A DNA stretch of 64,000 nt, taken from NCBI GenBank assembly GCA_046347635.1, contig JAXMFT010000001.1, positions 434,001 to 498,000 on the forward strand, read 5' to 3'. The stretch's first letter is position 1. Each line of letters starts with the position of its first letter. A program made the position numbers and the translations under genes. The notes beneath the pieces were generated by a model. That model had not been told where the DNA came from and ran no database searches. It was given only the letters and a program-made list of their open reading frames with translations. This document shows positions 41,160 to 50,277 of this stretch, in pieces. Source of the DNA: JAGVSZ01 sp019137045. GTDB lineage: Bacteria > Pseudomonadota > Gammaproteobacteria > Burkholderiales > SG8-39.

Positions 41160-42401
41160 TCAGAACTTCAGGATGCCGCGCAGGATGCGCGCGCCCTCGT
41201 CGACCGGCGAGCCGGGCGCGGGCGCCTCGCCCTGCTGCGGCGGGGCCTGCGGGCCGGGGGACTGCGGCTCGCCGCGCCCGCGGCGCGGCGCGCGCGCCTC
41301 GTCGCCCATGCCTTCGGCGAGCAGCGCCGCGGCAGTCGACTTGAGGCGCACCTTCACCGCCCACTGCTGCTCCCACGCCTGCTTCGTGTCGGCCGGCCGC
41401 GGCGGGTGTACGAGGTTCAGCTCGTCGCCGTAGGCGATGAAGTTGAAGAACGGCGCCTGCGCGGCCTTGATCACCTCCGCCGGCACGGTGCACTCGGTCG
41501 TCTGCGGCGCCATCACCACCTTCTCGCGGATGAGCCGCGCCACCTCCGCCGGCGGCACGTAGTCCATCAGCGCGCCGCCCATCTCCTGCACTTCGGCCGA
41601 CGACCAGAACACGACCTCCTCGCGCTCGTTCCCGCCCATCGCGGTCGCGAAGTACCCGGTTGCGTTCGGCACCGCCCGCCACTGCACCTTCATCGCCCCG
41701 CCGGGCGTGGGCTGCGCCGGGGCGAGCTCGACCTGCGCCATGAAGTCGTGCCGCTCGCCGAGCGCGAAGCGGATCTCCGGCGAGTAGGTCCCCTTCACGA
41801 CGTGGTCTCCGCGCAACGACGCCGCCTCCGGCACCGGGCGCGAGTCCTCGCGGTTCGGCCAGTCGCCGTACGTCCGGCTGCGGCCGGGCGCCGGCGGCGA
41901 GCCGGCGGCGACGCGGCGCGCGCTGAGGCCGGCGGGCATCTGGCCCTGAGCTACCTTGGCGAAGTCGATCACCACCGGCTGCCCGGGCCGCGCCGTCTCG
42001 CCGCAGCCCCAGAAGATCAGCATGCGCCCGCGCGGTCGCTCCATGCCCTCGGGCAAGTCGCGCGGCGCGCGCTCGGGACGCGCGGCCTGCGGCGTGAGGA
42101 GCGGGAGCATCGGCCCCATGCCGAGAGCCGGCGGAACGTCGTGCTGCGCGCGCGGCGCGCCGGCCGCGGCCTGCGACGAGCCGAGCTGGAGCACCATGCG
42201 CTTGCCGCTCTCCATGCCCGGGGCGCCCATCATGCGGCCCATCATTGCGCCCATCCCGCCCATGCCCGCCATGCCGGCGGCGGTCTCGACGCTCATCCAG
42301 TAGTGCGCGATCGGCGGGCGGACCTGCTGCTGCGCGACCGCGGGCGCCGCGAGCACGGTGGACAGGGCGAGCGCGCTCGCTGCGGCGAAGCTGGAGTGCA
42401 T
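41160..42401 (-). CDS. Exported protein of unknown function, Met/Gly-rich N-terminus
   Basis: 413 aa with a signal peptide ending AVAQQQ. Residues about 42-65 form a methionine/glycine run (MAGMGGMGAMMGRMM). The rest is soluble with FWGCGETARPGQPVVIDF, a YGDWPNREDSR segment and a proline/glutamine-rich C-terminus. I do not recognise a domain of known activity. Met-rich stretches can bind Cu(I), but no copper genes are adjacent. Monocistronic. Confidence 0.75.
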   Translation of the reverse strand: MHSSFAAASALALSTVLAAPAVAQQQVRPPIAHYWMSVETAAGMAGMGGMGAMMGRMMGAPGMESGKRMVLQLGSSQAAAGAPRAQHDVPPALGMGPMLPLLTPQAARPERAPRDLPEGMERPRGRMLIFWGCGETARPGQPVVIDFAKVAQGQMPAGLSARRVAAGSPPAPGRSRTYGDWPNREDSRPVPEAASLRGDHVVKGTYSPEIRFALGERHDFMAQVELAPAQPTPGGAMKVQWRAVPNATGYFATAMGGNEREEVVFWSSAEVQEMGGALMDYVPPAEVARLIREKVVMAPQTTECTVPAEVIKAAQAPFFNFIAYGDELNLVHPPRPADTKQAWEQQWAVKVRLKSTAAALLAEGMGDEARAPRRGRGEPQSPGPQAPPQQGEAPAPGSPVDEGARILRGILKF

Positions 42402-42496
42402 CGGGATCCTTTACGGCGGGAGAGGATGGCCGCGCCGAGTATAGCGAGTCGCCCCGCGGCGCAACGTGACCGATGTCAGGGTGCGCGCGGCGGACC

Positions 42497-42838
42497 CTAG
42501 CGGTCCCAGTCGGCGTCCTGGCCGTCCTCGAAGTCCTCGTCGGCGTCGCCGGCGTCGCGCTCCACCGCCTCGTCGTAGTCCTCCTGCGACAGCTCGTCGG
42601 CCTCCTCGAGGATGGTCGCGACCTCCGCGCGGAACGCCGGATCGTCGAGGCTGGCGTCCGCGCCGGTCAGCTCGCAGACGCGCTGGAAGAGGTCGAGATT
42701 GTTGACGGTGGTGAGGAAAGTGCCCTCGGTGCCGACGACGTAGAAGCTCTCGGGGAAGACGGCCTCGAGCAGCGACTCCTCGTCCGGACCGACGGTCTGG
42801 TCATCGAGCACCACGAGGTCGTCGAGATCGATCGCCAT
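42497..42838 (-). CDS. Acidic protein of unknown function
   Basis: 113 aa, strongly acidic, beginning MAIDLDDLVVLDDQTVGPDE and ending in a Asp/Glu-rich tail (DAGDADEDFEDGQD). No cysteine clusters or signal peptide apart from one Cys. The family is not recognised. It is divergent from the exopolysaccharide operon at 43205 with 366 bp between. Confidence 0.65.
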   Translation of the reverse strand: MAIDLDDLVVLDDQTVGPDEESLLEAVFPESFYVVGTEGTFLTTVNNLDLFQRVCELTGADASLDDPAFRAEVATILEEADELSQEDYDEAVERDAGDADEDFEDGQDADWDR

Positions 42839-43204
42839 CGCCCGGGTCCGTCGGAAACGCGACGCAGGGATTCTAATCGGGGCGGCCGGAACCGGCGCGA
42901 GCCTCGGGGCGCCGGGCGACCGCCTGCGCGCGGCGCCCGCTGCCATAAAATCCGGGCTGGGCGCGCGCGGACGGCGCGCGACGTCGCAGGTCGTGAAGGA
43001 CGTCACGCGGAAGCCGGCATGTTGCGAACCTGTAACACACTGGGATTGCAAGCGGGCTCGAATCTGGGTAACTAGAGGCGTTCCGGCGCGATCGTTCCGG
43101 CGCCGGCGACCGATCCGCCGCGCTCGATGCCCCCGGTTCGGACAGCATGCGCGAGCGTGCGCCGAAGGAGGTGCGCGCCCGTGCGATCGGACAAGGGAGG
43201 AAGC
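42839..43204. promoter_or_regulatory. 366-bp divergent region upstream of epsL
   Basis: No gene found. It holds a TAAAAT -10-like box on the plus strand (42946-42951), which would leave a ~250-nt untranslated leader before epsL, and a three-block motif TGCGA (43023-43027), CTGTAA (43030-43035), CACACTGG (43036-43043) whose blocks recur in the same order before epsB (63596-63627). This suggests shared control of the EPS units. No riboswitch was recognised. Confidence 0.4.
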
Positions 43205-44449
43205 GTGCTCGATTCTCTGGTGGCGGTCATGGCAGGCGTGGCGCTGCGGCGCGGCCGCGCCGGCCCGTCGCGGGGCGCGCTGGCGGCGCTCGTCCTCGCG
43301 GCCGCCGCCGCCCCCGCGTGGGCGCAGGAATACGAGCTCGCGGTGGGCGTGGATCCGGCCTACGACGACAACATCATGCGCCTCCCCTCGAACGTCTCGC
43401 CCAGCCAGGTCGGCGCGGGCGACCGGTCCCGCGGCTCGGCGATCTATCGCGGGTACTTCTCGGCGAACGCGAAAGTTCCGGTCGGGCGCCAGGAGTTCGA
43501 GCTCAACCTGGTGGGCAACGCGTTCAAGTTCTCCGAGTACTCGTATCTCGACTACAACGCCCTCAACGGCTCGTTCGCGTGGCGCTGGCAGGCGGGCGAG
43601 CGCTGGAGCGGGCTCGCGTACTACGAGCACGTCAAGACGATCGCCCCGTTCATCGATTTCACTCCGGTGGTCCGGAACCTGCGCACCTACGACATGGCGC
43701 GCGTCACGGCGGAGTACTGGCTCCACCCGAGCTGGCGGCCGTACGTCGGCGCCTCCTGGACCGACGCGACCAGCAGCTACGAGCCGGCGCAACCCGGCGA
43801 CGTGCGCGTGTACGCGGGCGAACTGGGCGTGAAGTACCAGGCCGCCGGGGACAACAACATTCGCGGCATCTTCACCTACAGCAGCGGGGAGTATCCCAAC
43901 CGCATCGTCGGCGACCCGTTCGGCACCGAGTACAGCCAGTACGACGTCGGCGTGGACATGCTGTGGAATTTCACCGACCGCAGCTCGCTCTACGGTCGGG
44001 TCGCGTACACCGATCGGCAGTACTCGGACGCGTCGGGGCGCGACTTCAGCGGTCCGACCGGAAACGTCGTGTTCAACTGGGGCGTGACCGGGAAGACCGC
44101 GATCCGGTTCGACCTGCGGCGCGAGATCGGCCTGTGGGAGGATCTCGCGGGCCGCTACTACGTGACCACGGTCGCGGGCATCACGCCGGTCTGGGACATC
44201 TCCGCGGCGCTGCGCCTGGAGGCGAGCTACGAGCACTGGTGGCGCTCCTACCCGAACGAGGGCGTCACCACCCTGCCCGAGCGCGAGGACAACCTCGATT
44301 TCGCGCGCGTGGTGCTCAGGTGGACGCCGACGCGCAGCTGGCTCCTGCGGGTCGGCTACCAGTGGTCGCAACGCGACTCGAATTTCCCGCTGGCGGATTT
44401 CCGCGACAACCTCTACTTCGCTACGGTGCAGTTCGCCTTCAACCTGTAG
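43205..44449 (+). CDS. epsL: EpsL-like outer-membrane beta-barrel of exopolysaccharide locus
   Basis: 414-aa outer-membrane protein with a signal peptide (cleavage near AWAQEYEL) and alternating aromatic/hydrophobic beta-strands through the C-terminal Phe-rich end (LYFATVQFAFNL). It matches the putative beta-barrel EpsL that accompanies EpsE/F/G in exosortase-B-type EPS loci. The GTG at 43205 has GGGAGG 4 nt upstream. Likely helps export or anchoring of the polysaccharide; function unproven. First gene of the plus-strand EPS operon. Confidence 0.78.
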   Translation: MLDSLVAVMAGVALRRGRAGPSRGALAALVLAAAAAPAWAQEYELAVGVDPAYDDNIMRLPSNVSPSQVGAGDRSRGSAIYRGYFSANAKVPVGRQEFELNLVGNAFKFSEYSYLDYNALNGSFAWRWQAGERWSGLAYYEHVKTIAPFIDFTPVVRNLRTYDMARVTAEYWLHPSWRPYVGASWTDATSSYEPAQPGDVRVYAGELGVKYQAAGDNNIRGIFTYSSGEYPNRIVGDPFGTEYSQYDVGVDMLWNFTDRSSLYGRVAYTDRQYSDASGRDFSGPTGNVVFNWGVTGKTAIRFDLRREIGLWEDLAGRYYVTTVAGITPVWDISAALRLEASYEHWWRSYPNEGVTTLPEREDNLDFARVVLRWTPTRSWLLRVGYQWSQRDSNFPLADFRDNLYFATVQFAFNL

Positions 44450-44480
44450 CGGCCACACTTCGGATCAGGACGGAGCAAGG

Positions 44481-45305
44481 ATGACGATCAATCGGGTTTT
44501 TCCATTCCAGGCGCTGGCGCTGCTCGCGGTCGCGCTGCTGCTCGGCGCGCCGCCCGGACCGGCCGCGGCGCAGAACAAGTCCGAGTCGGTGCTCGGACCG
44601 GGCGATCTCATCAAGATCAGCGTGTTCCAGAACCCGGACCTCACGCTCGAGACCAGGGTGTCGGAAGCAGGCGGGATCGTGTACCCGCTCATCGGCGCGG
44701 TGAAGCTCGGCGGGCTGACCGCGACCGAGGCTGCGGGCGTAATCGCCGCGCGCCTGCGCGAGGGCAAGTTCCTCAACGAACCCCAGGTCAACGTCCTCGT
44801 GCTCACGGTGCGCGGCAACCAGGTCGCGGTGCTGGGGCAGGTGAACCGCCCCGGACGCTACCCGATCGAGGTGACCAACACGCGCGTCTCGGACATGCTC
44901 GCCCTCGCCGGCGGCATCACGGCCACCGGGTCGGACACGATCGTGCTGGTGGGCACGCGCGACGGCAAACCGTACCGGGCGCAGATCGACGTGCCGGCGC
45001 TGTTCCAGGCGAGCAAGGGCGCTGACGACCTCGCGGTCGCCGGCGGCGACGTGCTCTACGTGGACCGCGCGCCGCAGTTCTTCATCTACGGCGAGGTGCA
45101 GCGCCCGGGCGCCTACCGGCTGGATCGCGGCATGAGCGTGATGCAGGCGCTCGCGCAGGGCGGCGGCCTGACGCAGCGCGGCACCGAGCGCGGATTGCGC
45201 CTGCACCGGCGCGACGCGAGCGGCCGGGTGCAGGTGCGCGAGCCGACCATGGACGAGGCGATCCAGGCCGACGACGTCATCTACGTGCGCCAGAGCATCT
45301 TCTAG
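44481..45305 (+). CDS. epsE: Polysaccharide export protein (EpsE/Wza family)
   Basis: 274-aa periplasmic/outer-membrane export protein. After a signal peptide (AAAQNKSES) come the Poly_export domain (LGPGDLIKISVFQNPDLTLE) and SLBB-type repeats (VAVLGQVNRPGRYPIEV; FFIYGEVQRPGAYRLDRG). There is no lipobox cysteine, unlike Wza. It works with EpsF and EpsG in chain transport. 31 nt after epsL, 18 nt before epsF. Confidence 0.92.
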   Translation: MTINRVFPFQALALLAVALLLGAPPGPAAAQNKSESVLGPGDLIKISVFQNPDLTLETRVSEAGGIVYPLIGAVKLGGLTATEAAGVIAARLREGKFLNEPQVNVLVLTVRGNQVAVLGQVNRPGRYPIEVTNTRVSDMLALAGGITATGSDTIVLVGTRDGKPYRAQIDVPALFQASKGADDLAVAGGDVLYVDRAPQFFIYGEVQRPGAYRLDRGMSVMQALAQGGGLTQRGTERGLRLHRRDASGRVQVREPTMDEAIQADDVIYVRQSIF

Positions 45306-45323
45306 CCGGTCGCGGGCTCGTTC

Positions 45324-46745
45324 ATGCTCACTCTCAGGCAACTCGCCTCGATCCTGCGCGCGCGCCATCGGCTCGCGCTCGCGGTCGCGGGCACGATCAT
45401 CGCGCTGACTGCGCTCGTGAGCTTCCTCTGGCCGCGGTCCTACACCGCGACCGCCACGCTCCTGGTCGACGTGAAGGCCGCCGACCCGATGGGCGGCGCG
45501 GTGCTGGGCGCGTCGCTGCCGCCGCCGGTGCTGCAGAGCTACCTCGCCACGCAGATCCAGATCATCCAGAGCGAGCGCACGGCGCTGGCGGTGATCAAGG
45601 CGCTCGGGCTCGCCGCCGACGAGCGCGCGCGCGAGCGCTGGGAGAAGGTGAGCGGCGGCGAAGGATCGTTCGAGATCTGGCTCGCCGACCAGGTACGCAA
45701 GAACCTGGAAGTGAAGCCCTCGCGCGACAGCCAACTGGTGAACGTCACCTATACCGCGCGCGACCGCAAGGAGGCGGCGCGTTTCGCCAACGCCTTCGCG
45801 CAGGCGTCGGTCCGGACCGACGTCGAGCTGAAGGCGCGGCCGGCGCGGGAATCGGCGGAGTTCTTCGACGAGCGCGCGCGCAAGCTGCGCGCGCAGCTGG
45901 AGGAAGCGCAGGCGCGCCTGTCGGCTTTCCAGCGCAAGTCGGGCATCACCGTGACCGACGAGAAGGTGGACGTCGAGAACACGCGCCTCACCGAGCTGTC
46001 GAGCCAGCTGACGATCGCCCAGGCGCTCGCGGCCGACGCCGCGGCGCGGCAGCGCGAAGCGCAGTCGGGCGCGGGCGCGCTGCCGGAGGCGGTCGCGAAC
46101 CCGCTCATCCAGGCGCTGAAGGCCGATCTCGGCAAGCAGGAGGCGAAGCTGAAGGAGCTCTCGGCGCAGCTCGGGCCGAACCATCCCCAGTACCAGCGCG
46201 CCGAGAACGAGGTGAAGGAGCTGCGCGCGCGCCTGAGCGCGGAGCTCGCGCAGGTGACGAGCAGCGTCGGCACGGCGGCGCGCGCCAACCGCCAGCGCGA
46301 GGCCGAGCTGCGCGCGGCGGTCGAGGCGCAGCGCAGGCGCGTGCTCGCGCTGCGCCAGCAGCGCGACGAGGTCGCCCTGCTGCAGCGCGAAGTCGAGAGC
46401 GCGGAGAAGGCCTACGAGGCCGTCGCCCAGCGCCGCACCCAGACCAGCATCGAGAGCCTCGCGAACCTGACGAATCTGAGCATCCTGTCGATGGCCTCGG
46501 AGCCCCTGCGCCACACCAGCCCGCGGCTGACGGTCAATCTCGCGCTCGGGATCTTCTTCGGCGGCCTGCTCGGCGTCGCCGCGGCGTTCCTGCGCGAGAG
46601 CTGGGACCGGCGCATCCGCGACGCGGACGACCTCGCGTCGGTGGTCCGCTTTCCGCTGCTCGGCGTCGTCGCGGACTCCTCCGCGCGCGATGGGCCCGCC
46701 GGCGCACACCCGCCGCTCCTGCCCGGCCCGTCGTCCCCGCACTAG
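45324..46745 (+). CDS. epsF: Chain-length determinant protein EpsF (Wzz/GumC family)
   Basis: 473-aa inner-membrane polysaccharide co-polymerase. An N-terminal transmembrane helix (LALAVAGTIIALTALVSFLW), a long periplasmic coiled-coil region (residues ~180-370, rich in Ala/Glu/Arg heptads) and a C-terminal transmembrane helix (LALGIFFGGLLGVAAAFL) are visible, with Wzz-type YTATATLLVD at the start. It regulates chain length with the kinase EpsG encoded next. Confidence 0.92.
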   Translation: MLTLRQLASILRARHRLALAVAGTIIALTALVSFLWPRSYTATATLLVDVKAADPMGGAVLGASLPPPVLQSYLATQIQIIQSERTALAVIKALGLAADERARERWEKVSGGEGSFEIWLADQVRKNLEVKPSRDSQLVNVTYTARDRKEAARFANAFAQASVRTDVELKARPARESAEFFDERARKLRAQLEEAQARLSAFQRKSGITVTDEKVDVENTRLTELSSQLTIAQALAADAAARQREAQSGAGALPEAVANPLIQALKADLGKQEAKLKELSAQLGPNHPQYQRAENEVKELRARLSAELAQVTSSVGTAARANRQREAELRAAVEAQRRRVLALRQQRDEVALLQREVESAEKAYEAVAQRRTQTSIESLANLTNLSILSMASEPLRHTSPRLTVNLALGIFFGGLLGVAAAFLRESWDRRIRDADDLASVVRFPLLGVVADSSARDGPAGAHPPLLPGPSSPH

Positions 46746-46755
46746 ACGGAAAGAC

Positions 46756-47943
46756 ATGACCAATCACCGCAGCGAGCCGACCGGCGTGCGAGCCGGTCGA
46801 TCGCGAAAGAAGCGCGCCACCGCCTCGCAGCGTCCGCGCATCGGCGAGATTCTCGTCGATGCGGGCAAGCTCGCGGCCGAGCAGGTCGACCGCGCGCTCG
46901 ATCACCAGGCCGCGCGCGGGCTCAGGTTCGGCGAGGCCGCGATCGAGCTCGGGATGCTCGCGTTCGAGGACGTCGAGTCGGCGCTCGCCTGGCAGCGCGC
47001 CAGCGCGCCGCGCGAGGCCGAGCCGGCCGCCCGGTCGCGCAGCCGATCGACCGGGCGCTCGAGCGTCAAGGCGCTCGTGCCGTCGGCGGGATCGCGCGCC
47101 GTCACGCTCGCCGGCCGGCGTCTCGGGGAGATCCTGGTCGCGCTCGGCAAGCTGCAGCCGATGGACGTCACGCGCATTCTCGGGGTCCAGACCGAGGGCG
47201 GCGGCCTGTTCGGCGCGATCGCGGTCCGGCTGAGCCTGGTCTCCGAAGCCGACCTGCAGGGCGCGCTCGCGCGCCAGTTCGACTACCCCTACCTCGTGGA
47301 CGGGTCGAGCCCGGTCAGCCGCGAGGTCGTCGCGGCCTATGCGCCGTTCGGGGCGGAGGGCGAGGCGCTGCGGGGGCTGCGCAGCGAGCTGCTCACGCGC
47401 TGGTTCGAGCACGCGCAGGGCGGCCGGGCGCTCGCCGTCGTGAGCCCCGACCGCGGGGAGGGCCGCAGCTATCTCGCCGCGAACCTGGCGATCACGCTGT
47501 CGCAGCTCGGCAAGCGGACGCTGCTCGTCGACGCGGACCTGCGCAACCCGCGCCAGCACGCGATCTTCGCGCTCGACAACACTTCCGGCCTGTCGGCGGT
47601 GCTGTCCGGGCGCGGCGACTCGCGCGCGGTGCAGCAGATCAGCCCGTTCGACGACCTCTACATCCTCCCGGCCGGCATCCTGCCGCCCAACCCGCAGGAG
47701 CTCCTGGCGCGCGCGGAGTTTCGCGCCGCGATCGGGGCGCTCGAGCGGGAGTTCGGCGCGATCGTGGTCGACACGCCGGCAGGCACGCTGAGCGCCGACG
47801 CGCGCACGATTTCCGGCAGCACCCGCGGCGCGCTCATGGTGGTGCGCCAGGACCGCTCGCGCGCCCAGGCGCTCGCGTCGTTCTCGCGCAGCCTGGAAGC
47901 GGCCGACGTCAGCGTCGTCGGCGCGGTGATGAACCGGGCCTGA
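46756..47943 (+). CDS. epsG: EpsG-like tyrosine-kinase with duplicated N-terminal module
   Basis: 395-aa BY-kinase/MinD-like protein. The kinase domain has a P-loop region VVSPDRGEGRSYLAANLA (Arg where Lys is usual, as in EpsG relatives), LLVDADLRNPRQH (Walker A') and IVVDTPAG (Walker B). Ahead of it are two related MshEN/GspE-N-like modules: RIGEILVDAGKLAAEQVDRA (~33-90) and RLGEILVALGKLQPMDVTRI (~120-185). Usual EpsG proteins carry one such module, so the N-terminus appears duplicated. ATG 46756 is 10 nt after epsF stop. Confidence 0.85.
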   Translation: MTNHRSEPTGVRAGRSRKKRATASQRPRIGEILVDAGKLAAEQVDRALDHQAARGLRFGEAAIELGMLAFEDVESALAWQRASAPREAEPAARSRSRSTGRSSVKALVPSAGSRAVTLAGRRLGEILVALGKLQPMDVTRILGVQTEGGGLFGAIAVRLSLVSEADLQGALARQFDYPYLVDGSSPVSREVVAAYAPFGAEGEALRGLRSELLTRWFEHAQGGRALAVVSPDRGEGRSYLAANLAITLSQLGKRTLLVDADLRNPRQHAIFALDNTSGLSAVLSGRGDSRAVQQISPFDDLYILPAGILPPNPQELLARAEFRAAIGALEREFGAIVVDTPAGTLSADARTISGSTRGALMVVRQDRSRAQALASFSRSLEAADVSVVGAVMNRA

Positions 47944-47973
47944 TTTCCCGGTCCGGACACGGCAGGAGCAGCG

Positions 47974-49434
47974 GTGGGGGTCGCGTTCGGGCTGGGGGGA
48001 GCGGTGCTCGCGACCGTCGTCGCGATCGCGGCGTTCGCCCTCGCCGTCTCCCGCCCGTGGCTCGTCATCTACCCCTATCTCGCGGTGCTCGTCTTCTTCC
48101 CCCACGGCGGCTGGGGCGCGGCGGAGCCGGGCACCGCGGACATCTACGCGCGCGGCGGCGGGCAGCTCGTCTTCCCGCTCGTGACCTGGTACCTGTGGGG
48201 CATGGCGCTCGTCGCGCTGGTCTGCGGCCGGCTCGACCGCGCGCAGGCCGCGCCGCTGAACATCGCGCGCTACTTCTGGCTCTTCGCCGCCCTGTTCGCC
48301 GGCCAGCTCGTGGTCGCCGCGCTCACCGACGTGCTGATGGAGGACGCGGTGTCGATGATCGGGCTGATCGGCGTCGTCAACATGAGCCTGTTCTTCTTCG
48401 TGCTGGTGTCGGTCGTCAGGACTCCGGCGCAGCTCGACCGGCTCGTCCAGTTCCTCCTGATCTGCATCGCGGCGCGCGGGCTGTACGGCCTCGCGCGCTT
48501 CGCCTTCTTCGGCGGGGACCCGGTCAACCCCTACGCGAACCTCGAGGAGATCGCGATCGACGTCACCTTCTTCGACGTCAACGACAGCCTGCTCGCGCTG
48601 CTCGGCGCGTTCATCGCGGCGATGCGGCTGCTGCAGCCGGACACGTTCGCCGGGCGCCGCGTGCGCGTCCAGTACCTCGCGCTCCTCGCGATCGGGTTCG
48701 CGACCGCGGTGCTCTCGTCGCGCCGCCAGGTCTGGGCGGGGCTGCTGCTCGCGATAGCAGTGTACTTCTTCGTGGCGCCGCGGGAGCACCGGCGCGCGGC
48801 GATCGGCGGCACCCTCGCGGCCCTGGGCGTCGCGGTGGTCGCGGTGGTCGCGGTCGCCTACCAGCGGTTCGAGTCGGTCGTCGCTCCGGGCGCGACCTTC
48901 CTCGAGATGCTGTTCCCGGACTTCAAGAGCTCCGCCGGCGTGATGCAGGGCGCCCGCCCGCGCGAGCTCGCGTACGTGGTCGAGACGATCCTCAGGCACC
49001 CGGTCTTCGGCGTGGGGCCGGCGGGCCGCTACGACGGCTACGGCATTCCGTGGCAGGTCGGGGAGCACGCCTACCAGTTCGTGCACAGCGGCTTCGGCCA
49101 CGTCGCGCTCAAGGGCGGGCTGGTCGGGCTGGCGCTGTTCGTCGCGATGCTGCTCGCCTGCGTCGCGTTCACCTGGCGCAGGCGCGCGGAGATTCCGGAA
49201 GCGTATCGATCGGTCTACTTCGCGGGCGTCGCGGGGCTCGCCTTCCTCCTCCCGACCCTCGCGATCAGTACGCCGCTCACGGAGATCCGCAGCATGCAGC
49301 TCCTCGGTCTCGCGCTCGCCCTGCCCTACGTGACCCATCGCGCGACCCGCACCCTGATGCAGGCATCCGCGTCCACCTCCCTGCAGCCGGCGCGCCGGAT
49401 CGCCCCGGCAGGAATGGCATCGCATGAAAGTTGA
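47974..49434 (+). CDS. O-antigen ligase/polymerase-like membrane protein
   Basis: 486 aa, GTG start, about eleven or twelve hydrophobic helices with a large loop containing VFGVGPAGRYDGYGIPWQ and HSGFGHVALKGGLVGLALF, the periplasmic-loop character of Wzy/WaaL-type proteins. It probably polymerises or ligates the EPS repeat. It overlaps the next start by 11 nt. No exosortase gene is found in its neighbourhood. Confidence 0.8.
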   Translation: MGVAFGLGGAVLATVVAIAAFALAVSRPWLVIYPYLAVLVFFPHGGWGAAEPGTADIYARGGGQLVFPLVTWYLWGMALVALVCGRLDRAQAAPLNIARYFWLFAALFAGQLVVAALTDVLMEDAVSMIGLIGVVNMSLFFFVLVSVVRTPAQLDRLVQFLLICIAARGLYGLARFAFFGGDPVNPYANLEEIAIDVTFFDVNDSLLALLGAFIAAMRLLQPDTFAGRRVRVQYLALLAIGFATAVLSSRRQVWAGLLLAIAVYFFVAPREHRRAAIGGTLAALGVAVVAVVAVAYQRFESVVAPGATFLEMLFPDFKSSAGVMQGARPRELAYVVETILRHPVFGVGPAGRYDGYGIPWQVGEHAYQFVHSGFGHVALKGGLVGLALFVAMLLACVAFTWRRRAEIPEAYRSVYFAGVAGLAFLLPTLAISTPLTEIRSMQLLGLALALPYVTHRATRTLMQASASTSLQPARRIAPAGMASHES

Positions 49435-50227
49435 CGACGCACCGATGACCCGGCGGCGCCGCGGCGCCGTGCTCGCGTGCCGGGTGGACGCGGTGACGGC
49501 CGACGAGGCGCTCGTGCGCGTCGCGTCCTGGGCGGAGGCGCGCGAGTCGCGCTACGTGTGCGCCTGCAACGTCCACGCGGTCGTGACCGCGTGGCGCGAT
49601 CCGTCGTTCCGGCGGGTCGTCGACGGCGCCGACCTCGCCCTTCCGGACGGCGCGCCGGTGGCGTGGCTCCTGCGCCGTCTCGGTTTCGAGGATCAGCGGC
49701 GCGTGTGCGGCCCCGACTTCATGTGGGAGTTCTGCCGGCTCGCCGAGCGCAGGGGAATCGCCGTCTGCCTCGTGGGCAGCACCGAGGCGGTACTGGAGCG
49801 GCTCGCCGCGCGGCTGCGGGCGGCGTTTCCGGCGCTGCGCCTGGCCGGCGCGTGGTCGCCGCCGTTCCGCCCTCTCACCGCCGCCGAGGAGGCCGAGCTC
49901 GTCGCGCAGATCGACCGCTCCGGCGCCGGCGTCGCGTTCGTGGGGCTCGGATGCCCGAAGCAGGAGCGCTGGATCGCGAGCCTGCGCGGGCGAGTGCGCG
50001 CCGCGATGATCGGGGTCGGCGCCGCGTTCGAGTTCCATGCCGGGACGCGCGCGCGCGCGCCCGCGTGGATGCAGCGCCTCGGGCTGGAATGGCTGCATCG
50101 CCTCGCCTCCGAGCCGCGCCGGCTGTGGCGGCGCTATCTGGTGACCAACGCGCTGTTCGTCGCCGGGGCGGCGGCGCAGCTCGTGCGCGATGCCCGCCGC
50201 GCGCGCGGGTCGGACGCGCCGCGCTAG
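49424..50227 (+). CDS. WecB/TagA/CpsF-family glycosyltransferase (GT26)
   Basis: 267-aa GT26 enzyme that adds a sugar (often ManNAcA or glucosyl-type) to a lipid-linked acceptor. Motifs: CACNVHAVVTAWRDPSFR, DGADLALPDGAPVAW (catalytic Asp region), VRVCGPDFMWEF-like RVCGPDFM and FVGLGCPKQERWI. C-terminal basic helix (LASEPRRLWRRYLVTN) probably binds the membrane. Start overlaps the ligase-like gene. Confidence 0.9.
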   Translation: MKVDDAPMTRRRRGAVLACRVDAVTADEALVRVASWAEARESRYVCACNVHAVVTAWRDPSFRRVVDGADLALPDGAPVAWLLRRLGFEDQRRVCGPDFMWEFCRLAERRGIAVCLVGSTEAVLERLAARLRAAFPALRLAGAWSPPFRPLTAAEEAELVAQIDRSGAGVAFVGLGCPKQERWIASLRGRVRAAMIGVGAAFEFHAGTRARAPAWMQRLGLEWLHRLASEPRRLWRRYLVTNALFVAGAAAQLVRDARRARGSDAPR

Positions 50228-50277
50228 GCGATCCGCGCCGCAGCGACGTCCCCGTCACCCTACCCGCGCGAGGATTC

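Noticed and set aside
42961..43060. Sigma54 -24/-12 promoter upstream of epsL
   Set aside because: GG and GC dinucleotides are not at the required 10-bp spacing in any register I tried.
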